From: Ptiloglossa arizonensis
Lineage: Eukaryota > Arthropoda > Insecta > Hymenoptera > Colletidae
Length of the DNA: 64,000 nucleotides
Assembly (NCBI RefSeq): GCF_051014685.1
Contig: NW_027478596.1
Span: forward strand, 310,001-374,000
Direction: 5' to 3'
Positions 53,065 through 63,143 of this stretch are shown here, piece by piece (the stretch's first letter is position 1; every line of letters starts with the position of its first letter). The notes under the pieces are model-generated. The model ran no database searches and was not told where the DNA came from. It saw only the letters and a program-made list of their open reading frames with translations. The translations under genes were made by a program, and so were the position numbers.

Positions 53065-53241
53065 ATGATTTCTCAACCATTCCTTAACTTCAAACTCCCA
53101 TACCTCGCGAACGCATTGACGAACTCGATTATTTCCTGTTGTATCTGAAAGTAGAATGTCGACCGATTACAATGGTGTGTGTACTTTTTCCCTAGGTCAT
53201 TCCAGTTATTCGTTTCTAGCAACAGAATTGCGAAAATTTTG
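53065..53241 (+). repeat. Recombinant monomer at the junction of a 2-monomer deletion
   Basis: The left half (GATGATTTCTC, CATACCTCGCGAACGC) matches the monomer at 50,590 of copy 1. The right half (GATTATTTCC, GTATCTGAAAGTAGAATG, GTCGACCG, ATTCGTTTCTAGCAACAG) matches the monomer at 50,944. The switch lies in ATTGACGAACTCGA, shared by both parents. The monomers between the two parents in copy 1 are absent here. Confidence 0.85.
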
Positions 53242-54012
53242 ATGGTTTCCCAACCATTCCTTAACTTCAAACTCCCATATCGCGCGAACGGATTGACGAA
53301 CTCGAGAAATTCCTGTTGCATCTGTAAGTAGAAACTCGCCCGATTACAAAGGTATGTGTACTTTTCCCCTAAGCCTTTGTAGTTATTGGTTTCGAGTATC
53401 AGAGTGGCGAAAATTTTGATGGTTTCTCAACCGTTCCTTAATTTCGAACTCCCATGTCTCGCGAACGGTTTGATGAACTCGAGAAATTCCTGTTGCATCT
53501 AAAGCAGAAACTCGCCCGATACAACGGTATGTGTATTTTTGCCCAAGGCCATAGTAGTTATTGGTTTCGAGTATCAAACTTGCGAAAATTTTGATGGTTT
53601 CTCAACCATTCTTTAACTTCAAACTCCGATACCTCGCGAACGGATTGGCGAACTCGAGAAATTCCTGTTGCATCTGAAAGTAGAAACTCGCCCGATTTCA
53701 TGGGTATGTGCATTTTTGCCCTAGGCCATAGTAGTTATTGGTTTCGAGTATCAGACTTGCGAAAATTTCGGTGGTTTCTCAACCATTCCTTAACTTCAAA
53801 CTCCCATATCTCGCGAACGGATTGACGAACTCGAGAATTTCCTATTGCATCTAAAAGCAGAAACTCGCCCGATACAACGGTATGTGTATTTTTGCCCTAG
53901 GCCATAGTAGTTATTGGTTTCGAGTATCAAACTTGCGAAAATTTTGATTGTTTCTCAACCATTCTTTAACTTCAAACTCCGATACCTCGCGAACGGATTG
54001 GCGAACTCGAGA

Positions 54013-55428
54013 AATTCCTGTTGCATCTCAAAGTAGAAACTCGCCCGATTACAAGGGTATGTGCATTTTTGCCCTAGGCCATAGTAGTTATTGGTTTCGA
54101 GTATCAGACTTGCGAAAATTTCGATGGTTTCTCAACCATTCCTTAACTTCAAACTCCCATATCTCGCGAACGGATTGACGACCTCGAGAATTTCCTATTG
54201 CATCTGAAAGCAGAAACTCGCCCGATTAAAACGGTATGTGTATTTTTCCTCTAGGCCATTGTAGTTATTGGTTTCGAGTATCAGACTTGCGAAAATTTTG
54301 ATGGTTTCTCAAACATTCCTTATTTTCACACTTCCATATCTCGCGAACGGATTGACGAACACGAGAATTTCCTATTGCATCTGAAAGCAGAAACTCGCCC
54401 GATTACAACGGTGTGTGTACTTTTCCCCTAGGCCATTCCAGTTGTTGGTTTCGAGTATCAGACCAGTGAAAATTTTGATGGTTTGTCAACCATTCCTTAA
54501 CTTCACACTTCCATATCTCGCGAACGGATTGACGAACTCGAGAATTTCCTATTGCATCTGAAAGCAGAAACTCGCCCGATTACAACGGTGTGTGTACTTT
54601 TCCCCTAGGCCATTCCAGTTGTTGGTTTCGTGTATCAGACCAGCGAAAATTTTGATGGTTTCTCAACCATTCCTTAACTTCACACTTCCATATCTCGCGA
54701 ACGGATTGACAAACTCGAGAAATTCCTGTTGCATCTGAAAGCAGAAACTCGCCCGATTACAAGGGTATGTGCATTTTTGCCCTAGGCCATAGTAGTTATT
54801 GGTTTCGAGTAACAGACTTGCAAAAATTTCGATGGTTTCTCAACCATTCCTTAACTTCAAACTCCCATATCTCGCGAACGGATTGACGACCTCGAGAATT
54901 TCCTATTGCATCTGAAAGCAGAAACTCGCCCGATTACAACGGTATGTGTATTTTTCCTCTAGGCCATTGTAGTTATTGGTTTCGAGTATCAGACTTGCGA
55001 AAATTTTGATGGTTTCTCAAACATTCCTTATTTTCACACTTCCATATGTCGCGAACGGATTGACGAACACGAGAATTTCCTATTGCATCTGAAAGCAGAA
55101 ACTCGCCCGATTACAACGGTGTGTGTACTTTTCCCCTAGGCCATTCCAGTTGTTGGTTTCGAGTATCAGACCAGTGAAAATTTTGATGGTTTGTCAACCA
55201 TTCCTTAACTTCACACTTCCATATCTCGCGAACGGATTGACGAACTCGAGAATTTCCTATTGCATCTGAAAGCAGAAACTCGCCCGATTACAACGGTGTG
55301 TGTACTTTTCCCCTAGGCCATTCCAGTTGTTGGTTTCGTGTATCAGACCAGCGAAAATTTTGATGGTTTCTCAACCATTCCTTAACTTCACACTTCCATA
55401 TCTCGCGAACGGATTGACGAACTCGAGA
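54013..55428 (+). repeat. 4-monomer tandem duplication inside copy 3 (708 bp unit)
   Basis: TTTCGTGTATCAGACCAGCG, a variant I did not see in the other HOR copies, lies at 54,631 and 55,339 (its TGTATCAG part), exactly 708 bp apart. The intervening order of ACAAGGGTATGTGC, GACGACCTCGAG, AAACATTCCTTATTTTC and GTTTGTCAACC monomers is repeated. The junction is near 54,720, in CGAGAAATTCCTGTTGCATC. Confidence 0.85.
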
Positions 55429-55715
55429 ATTTCCTATTGCATCTGAAGGCAGAAACTCGCCCGATTACAACGGTATGTGTATTTTTGCCCTAGGCCATAG
55501 TAGTTATTGGATTCGGGTATCAGACTTGCGAAAATTTTGATGATTTCTCAACCATTCCTTAACTTCAAACTCCCATTTCTCGCGAACGGATTGACGAACT
55601 CGAGAAATTCCTGTTGCATATGAAAGTAGAAACTCGCCAGATTACAATGGAATGTGTACTTTTCCCCTAGGCCTTTCCAGTTGTTGGTTTCGAGTATCAG
55701 ACCAGCGAAAATTTT

Positions 55716-58700
55716 GATGGTTTCTCAACCATTCCTTAACTTCAAACTCCCATATCTCGCGAACGGATTGACAAACTCGAGAAATTCCTGTTGCATCTGA
55801 AAGTAGAAATTCGCCCGCTTAGAAAGATATGTGTGTTTTCCCCCTAGGCCTTTGTAGTTATTGGATTCGAGTATCAGACCAGCGAAAATTTTGATGGTTT
55901 CTCAACCATTCCTTAACTTCACACTTCCATATCTCGCGAACGGATTGACGAACTCGAGAAATTCGTGTTGCATCTGAAGGTAGAAGCTCGCCCGATTACA
56001 ACGGGTTGTGTATTTTTGCCCCAGGCCATTGTAGTTATTGGATTCGAGTAACAGACTTGCGAAAATTTTGATGATTTCTCAACCATTCCTTAACTTCAAA
56101 CTCCCATATCTCGCGAACGCAATGACGAACTCGAGAAATACCTGTGTATCTGAAAGTAGAAACTCGCCGGATTACAATGGTGTGTGTACTTTTCCCCTAG
56201 GCCATTCCAGTTATTGGTTTCGAGTATCAGACCAGTGAAAATTTTTATGGTTTCTCAACCATTCCTTAACTTCAGACTCCCATATCTCGCGAACGGATTG
56301 ACGAACTCGAGAATTTCCTATTGCATCTGAAAGTAGAAACTCGCCCGATTACAAAGATATGTGTGTTTTCCCCCTAGGCCTTTGTAGTTATTGGTTTCGA
56401 GTATCAGACTTGCGAAAATTTTGATGGTTTCTCAACCATTCCTTTTTTTCACACTTCCATATCTCGCGAACGGATTGACGAACACGAGAATTTCCTATTG
56501 CATCTGAAAGCAGAAACTCGCCCGATTACAACGGTGTGTGTATTTTTGCCCTAGGCCATAGTAGTTATTGGATTCGAGTATCAGACTTGCGAAAATTTTG
56601 ATGGCTTCTCAACCACTCCTTAAATTCAAACTCCCATATCTCGCGAACGGATTGACGAACTCGAGAATTTCCGATTGCATCTGAAAGCAGAAACTCGCCC
56701 GATTACATCGGTGTGTGTACTTTTCCCCTAGGCCATTCCAGTTGTTGGTTTCGAGTATCAGACCAGCGAAAATTTTGATGGTTTCTCTACCATTCCTTAA
56801 TTTCACACTTCCATATCTCGCGAACGGATTGACGAACTCGAGAATTTCCTATTGCATCTGAAAGCTGAAACTCGCCCGATTACAACGGTATGTGAATTTT
56901 TGCCCTAGGCCGTAGTAGTTATTGGATTCGAGTATCAGACTTGCGAAAATTTTGATGATTTCTCAACCATTCCTTAACTTCAAACTCCCATATCTCGCGA
57001 ATGCATTGACGAACTCGAGAAATTCCTGTTGTATCTGAAAGTAGAAACTCGCCGGATTACAATGGTGTGTGTACTTTAACCTAGGCCATTCCAGTTACTG
57101 GATTCGAGCATAAGACCAGCGAAAATTTTGATGGTTTCTCAACCATTCCTTAACTTCAAACTCCAATATCTCGCGAACGGATTGACGAACTCGAGAAATT
57201 CCTGTTGCATCTGAAAGCAGAAACTCGCCCGATTACATCGGTATGTGCATTTTTTCCCTAGGCGATAGTAGTTATTGGTTGCGAGTATCAGACTTGCGAA
57301 AATTTTGATGGTTTCTCAAGAATTCCTTAACTTGAAACTCCCATATCTCGCGGACGGATTGACGAACTCGAGAAATTCCTGTTGCATCTGAAAGTAGAAA
57401 CTCGCCCGAATACAATGGTGTGTGTACTTTTCCCCTAGGGCATTCCAGTTATTGGATTCGAGTATCAGACCAGCGAAAATTTTGATGGTTCCTCAACCAT
57501 TCCTTAACTTCAAACTCCAATATCTCGCGAACGGATTGACGAACTCGAGAAATTCCTGTTGCATCTGAAAGCAGAAACTCGCCCGACTACAACGGTATGT
57601 GTATTTTTGCCCTAGGCCATGTTAGTTATTGGTTTCGAGTATCAGACTTGCGATAATTGTGATGGTTTCTCAACCATTCCTTAACTTCAAACTCCCATAT
57701 CTCGCGAACGGATTGACGACTCGAGAAATTCCTGTTGCATCTGAAAGTAGAAACTCGCCCGAATACAATGGTGTGTGTACTTTTCCCCCAGGCCATACCA
57801 GTTATTGGTTTTGAGTATCAAACCAGCGAAAATTTTGATGGTTTCGCAACCATTCCTTAACTTCAAACTCCCATATCTCGCGAACGGATTGACGAACTCG
57901 AGAAACTCCTATTTCATCTGAAAGCAGAAACTCGCCCGGTTACGACGGTAAGTGTACTTTTCCCCTAGGCCATTCCAGTTGTTGGTTTCGAGTATCAGAC
58001 CAGCGAAAATTTTGATGGTTTCTCAAGCATTCCTTAACTTCAAACTTCCATATCTCGCGATCGGATTGACGAACTCGAGAATTTCCTTTTGCATCTGAAA
58101 GCAGAAACTCGCCCGATTACAACGGTGTGTGTACTTTTCCCCTAGGCCATTCCAGTTGTTGATTTCCAGTATCAGACCAGCGAAAATTTTGATGGTTTCT
58201 CAAGCATGCCTTAACTTCAAACTTCCATATCTCGCGAACGGACTGACGAACTCGAGAAATTCGTGTTGCATGTGAAAGTAGAATCTCGCCCGATCAAATG
58301 GTATATGTATTTTTCCCCTAGGCATTTGTAGTTATTGGTTTCGAGTATCAGACTTGCGAAAATTTTGATGGTTTCTCAACCATTCCTTAACTTCAAACTC
58401 CCATATCCCGCGAACGGATTGACGAACTCGAGAAATTCCTGTTGCATGTGAAAGTAGAAAGTCGCCCGATTACAACGGTTTGTGTATTTTTGCCCTAGGC
58501 CATAGTAGTTATTAGTTTCGAGTATCAGACTTGCGAAAATTTTGATGGTTTCTCAACCGTTCCTTAAATTCAAACTCCCATATCTCGCGAACGGATTAAC
58601 GAACTCGAGAAATTCCTGTTGCATCTGAAAGCAGAAACTCGCCCGATTACGACGGTGTGTGTACTTTTCCCCTAGGCCATTCCAGTTGTTGGTTTCGAGT

Positions 58701-60137
58701 ATCAGACCAGCGAAAATTTTGATGGTTTCACAAGCACTCCTTAACTTCAAACTTCCATATCTCGCGATCGGATCGACGACCTCGAGAATTTCCTATTGCA
58801 TCTGAAAGCAGAAACTCGCCGGATTACAACGGTATGTGTATTTTTGCCCTAGGCCATAGTATTTATTAGTTTCGAGTATCAGACTTGCGAAAATTGTGAT
58901 GGTTTCTCAACCATTCCTTAACTTCAAACTCCCATATCTCGCGAACGCATTGACGAACTCGAGAAATTGCTGTTGCATGTGAAAGTAGAATCTCGCCCGA
59001 TTACAATGGCATGTATATTTTTCCCCTACGCATTTGTAGTTATTGGTTTCGAGTATCAGACTTGCGAAAATTTTGATGGTTTCTCAACCATTCCTTAACT
59101 TCAAACTCCCATATCTCGCGAACGGATTAACGAACTCGAGAAATTCCTGTTGCATCTGAAAGCAGAAACTCGCCCGGTTACGACGGTGAGTGTACTTTTC
59201 CCCTAGGCCATTCCAGTTATTTGTTTCGAGTATCAGATCCGCGAAAATTTTGATGGTTTCTCAACCGTTCCTTAACTTCAAAGTCCCATATCTCGCGAAC
59301 GGATTGACGAACTCGAGAAATTCCTGTTGCATGTGAAAGTAGAATCTCGCCCGATTACAATGGTATGTGTATTTTTCCCCTAGGCATTTGTAGTTATTGG
59401 TTTGGAGAATCATACTTGCGAAAATTTTGATGGTTTCTCAACCATTCCTTAACTTCAAACTTCCATATCTCGCGAACGGATTGACGAACTCGAGAAATTC
59501 CTGTTGCATCTGAAAGTAGAAACTCGCCCGATTACAACGGTATGTGTATTTTTCACCTTGGCCAATGCAGTTATTGGTTTCGAGTATCAGACTTGCGAAA
59601 ATTTTGATGGTTTCTCAACCATTCCTTAACCTCAAACTCCCATTTCTCGCGAACGGATTGACGAACTCCAGAAATTCCTGTTGCATCTGAAAGTAGAAAC
59701 TCGCCCGATTACAAAGATATGTGTGTTTTCCGCGTAGGCCTTTGTAGTTATTGGTTTCGAGTATCAGACTTGCGAAAATTTTGATGGTTTCTCAACCATT
59801 CCTTAACTTCACAATTCCATATCTCGCGAACGGATTGATGAACTCGAGAAATTCCAGTTGCATCTCAAAGTAGAAACTCGCCCGATTACAACGGTATGTG
59901 TATTTTTCCCCTAGGCCATTGTAGTTATTGGTTTCGAGTATCAGACAACCGAAAATTTTGATGGTTTCTCAACCATTCCTTAACTTCAGACTCCCATATC
60001 TCGCGAACGGAATGACGAACTCGAGAAATTCCTGTTGCATCTGAAAGTGGAAACTCGCCCGATTACAACGGTATGTGTATTTTTGCCCTAAGCCACAGTA
60101 GTTATAGGATTCGAGTATCAGACTTGCGAAAATTTTG
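55716..60137 (+). repeat. Irregular satellite stretch with local 2- and 3-monomer repeats
   Basis: About 25 monomers with more private variants and several 1-bp losses (CCTGTGTATC near 56,144; GACGACTCGAG near 57,716; CGATCAAATGG near 58,293). CTCCAATATC lies at 57,161 and 57,515 (354 bp). ACGGATTAACG lies at 58,595 minus a few bases and 59,126 minus a few bases (531 bp apart), with GCATGTGAAAGTAG monomers around both. Many monomers have CAGACCAGCG. The variant class with ATTCGTTTCTAGC does not appear here. No non-satellite insert. Confidence 0.75.
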
Positions 60138-62440
60138 ATGATTTCTCAACCATTCCTTAACTTCAAACTCCCATATCTCGCGAACGGATTGAGGAACTCC
60201 AGAAATTCCTGTTGTATCTGGAAGTGGAAACTCGCCCGATTACAATGGTGTGTGTACTTTTCCCCTAGGCCATTCCAGTTATTGGTTTCGAGTATCAGAC
60301 CAGCGAAAATTTTGATGGTTTCTCAACCATTCCTTAAGTTCAAACTCCCATATCTCGCGAACGGAATGACGAACTCGAGAAATTCCTGTTGCATCTGAAA
60401 GTGGAAACTCGCCCGATTACAACGGTATGTGTATTTTTGCCCTAGGCCATAGTTGTTTTTGGATTCGAGTATCAGACTTGCGAAAATTTTGATGATTTCT
60501 CAACCATTCCTTAACTTCAAACTCCCATATCTCGCGAACGGATTGAGGAACTCCAGAAATTCCTGTTGTATCTGGAAGTGGAAACTCGCCGGATTACAAT
60601 GGTGTGTGTACTTTTCCCCTAGGCCATTCCGGTTATTGGTTTCGAGTATCAGACCAGCGAAAATTTTGATGGTTTCTCAACCATTCTTTAACTTCAAACT
60701 CCCATATCTCGCGAACGGAATGACGAACTCGAGAAATTCCTGTTGCATCTGAAAGTGGAAACTCGCCCGATTACAAAGGTATGTGCATTTTTCCCATATG
60801 CCTTTGTAGTTATTGTTTCGAGTATCAGACTTGCGAAAATTTTGATGGTTTCTCAACCATTCCTTAACTTCAAACTCCCATATCTCGCGAACGGAATGAC
60901 GAACTCGAGAAATTCCTGTTGCATCTGAAAGTGGAAACTCACCCGATTACAAAGGTATGTGCATTTTTCCCATATGCCTTTGTAGTTATTGGTTTCGAGT
61001 ATCAGACTTGCGAAAATTTTGATGATTTCTCAACCATTCCTTAACTTCAAACTCCCATATCTCGCGAACGGATTGAGGAACTCCATAAATTCCTGTTGCA
61101 TCTGAGAGTGGAAACCCGGCCGATTACAAAGGTATGTGTATTTTTCCCCTAGGCCTTGGTAGTTATAGGATTCGAGTATCAGACTTGCGAAAATTTTGAT
61201 GATTTCTCAACCATTCCTTAACTTCAAACTCCCATATCTCGCGAACGGATTGAGGAACTCCAGAAATTCCTGTTGCATCTGAGAGTGGAAACCCGGCCGA
61301 TTACAAAGGTATGTGTATTTTTCCCCTAGGCCTTGGTAGTTATTGGTTTCGATTATCAGACTTGCGAAAATTTTGATTGTTTCTCAACCAATCCTTAATT
61401 TCAAACTCCCATATCTCGCGAACGGATTGAGGAACTCCAGAAATTCCTGTTGTATCTGGAAGTGGAAACTCGCCGGATTACAATGGTGTGTGTACTTTTC
61501 CCCTAGGCCAATCCGGTTATTGGTTTCGGGTATCAGACCAGCGAAAATTTTGATGGTTTCTCAACCATTCCTTAACTTCAAACTCCCATATCTCGCGAAC
61601 GGAATGACGAACTCGAGAAATTCCTGTTGCATCTGAAAGTGGAAACTCGCCCGATTACAAAGGTATGTGCATTTTTCCAATATGCCTTTGTAGTTATTGT
61701 TTCGAGTATCAGACTTGCGAAAATTTTGATGGTTTCTCAACCATTCCTTAACTTCAAACTCCCATATCTCGCGAACGGAATGACGAACTCGAGAAATTCC
61801 TGTTGCATCTGAAAGTGGAAACTCGCCCGATTACAAAGGTATGTGCATTTTTCCCATATGCCTTTGTAGTTATTGGTTTCGAATATCAGACTTGCGAAAA
61901 TTTTGATGGTTTCTCAACCATTCCTTAACTTCAAACTCCCATATCTCGCGAACGGCATGACGAACTCGAGAAATTCCTGTTGCATCTGAAAGTGGAAACT
62001 CGCCCGATTACAACGGTATGTGTATTTTTGCCCTAGGCCATAGTAGTTATAGGATTCGAGTATCAGACTTGCGAAAATTTTGATGATTTCTCAACCATTC
62101 CTTAACTTCAAACTCCCATATCTCGCGAACGGATTGAGGAACTCCAGAAATTCCTGTTGTATCTGGAAGTAGAAACTCGCCCGATTACAATGGTGTGTGT
62201 ACTTTTCCCCTAGGCCATTCCAGTTATTGGTTTCAAGTATCAGACCAGCGAAAATTTTGATGGTTTCTCAAGCATTCCTTAAGTTCAAACTCCCATATCT
62301 CGCGAACGGATTGACGAACTCGAGAAATTCCTGTTGCATCTGAGAGTGGAAACCCGGCCGATTACAAAGGTATGTGTATTTTTCCCCTAGGCCTTGGTAG
62401 TTATTGGTTTCGATTATCAGACTTGCGAAAATTTTGATGA
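60138..62440 (+). repeat. 2- and 5-monomer repeats with GTGGAAAC variant
   Basis: GATGATTTCTC with GAGGAACTCCAG lies at 60,138 and 60,491 (353 bp). The stretch from 60,491 matches from 61,375 (884 bp, 5 monomers), including a 1-bp shortened TTATTGTTTCGAG and CCATATGCCTTTG or its AATATGCC form. Nearly all monomers have AAGTGGAAAC or GAGTGGAAAC, which is rare or absent elsewhere in the window and marks a local expansion. Confidence 0.8.
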
Positions 62441-62967
62441 TTTCTCAACCATTCCTTAACTTCAAACTCCCATATCTCGCGAACGGATTGACGAACTCGA
62501 GAAATTCCTGTTGTATCTGGAAGTAGAAACTCGCCCGATTACAATGGTGGGTGTACTTTTCCCCTAGGCCATTCCAGTTATTGGTTTCGAGTATCAGACT
62601 TGCGAAAATTTTGATTGTTTCTCAACCATTCCTTAACTTCAAACTCCCATTTCTCGCGAACGGATTGACGAACTCGAGAAATTCCTGTTGCATCTGAAAG
62701 TAGAAACTCGCCCGATTACAATGGTATATGTACTTTTCCCCTAGGCCATTCCACTTATTGGTTTCGAGTATCAGACTTGCGAAAATATTGATGGTTTCTC
62801 AACCATTCCTTAACTTCAAACTCCCATATCTCGCGAACGGATTGACGAAATCGAGAAATTCCTGTTGCATCTGAAAGCAGAAACTCGATCGATTACACCG
62901 GTATGTGTATTTTTCCCCCAGGCCATTGTAGTTATTGGTTTCGAGTATCAGACTTGCGAAAATTGTG

Positions 62968-62983
62968 ATGGTTTCTCAACCAT
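62968..62983. repeat. Perfect 6-bp inverted repeat with 4-nt loop (one per consensus monomer)
   Basis: ATGGTT and AACCAT are exact reverse complements separated by TCTC, so each consensus monomer can form a short hairpin or cruciform at the same phase. The dyad is intact in most monomers. It is broken in common variants such as ATGGTCTCTCAACCAT, forms ending AAGCAT, and forms ending AACCGT. The annotated copy is an example; hundreds are present. Confidence 0.85.
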
Positions 62984-63135
62984 TCCTTAACTTCAAACTC
63001 CCATATCTCGCGAACGGATTGACGAACTCGAGAAATTCCTGTTGCATCTGAAAGTAGAAACTCGCCCGATTACAACGGTACGTGTATTTTTGCCCTAGGC
63101 CATAGTAGTTATTGGTTTCGAGTATCAGACTTGCG

Positions 63136-63143
63136 AAAATTTT
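63136..63143. other. AAAATTTT tract just upstream of the dyad
   Basis: An A4T4 palindromic tract ends the consensus monomer and lies 2 bp before the next ATGGTT dyad. A4T4 runs are known to be intrinsically curved. A sizeable minority of monomers read AAAATTGTG here, or AAAACATTG in part of the left half, and so lose the tract. Annotated as an example of a recurrent element. Confidence 0.7.

Larger units (their letters stand above)
48646..55715 (+). repeat. 14/12-monomer higher-order repeat, three copies with rearrangement
   Basis: Copies start at 48,646, 51,121 and 53,242, each with CATATCGCGCGAACGG and CTGTAAGTAG. Copy 1 has 14 monomers (2,475 bp) and copy 2 has 12 (2,121 bp). Copy 3 continues to about 55,715 with an internal 4-monomer duplication, then loses the pattern. 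Markers in order include CTAAA(A)GCAG with GATACAACGG, GATTTCATGGG, ACAAGGGTATGTGC, GACGACCTCGAG, AAACATTCCTTATTTTC, CTTCACACTTCC and CAGACCAGCG. The two monomers missing from copy 2 are those at about 50,767-51,120 of copy 1. Confidence 0.9.

Noticed and set aside
63067..63085. CENP-B box-like match on the minus strand around CCCGATTACAACGGT
   Set aside because: Against the reverse form CCCGnnTnnnnCGAA it matches 7 of 9 core positions, but the last two bases are GT, not AA. The ACAATGG and ACAAAGG monomer classes lose the CG as well. A match this short and incomplete is plausible by chance.
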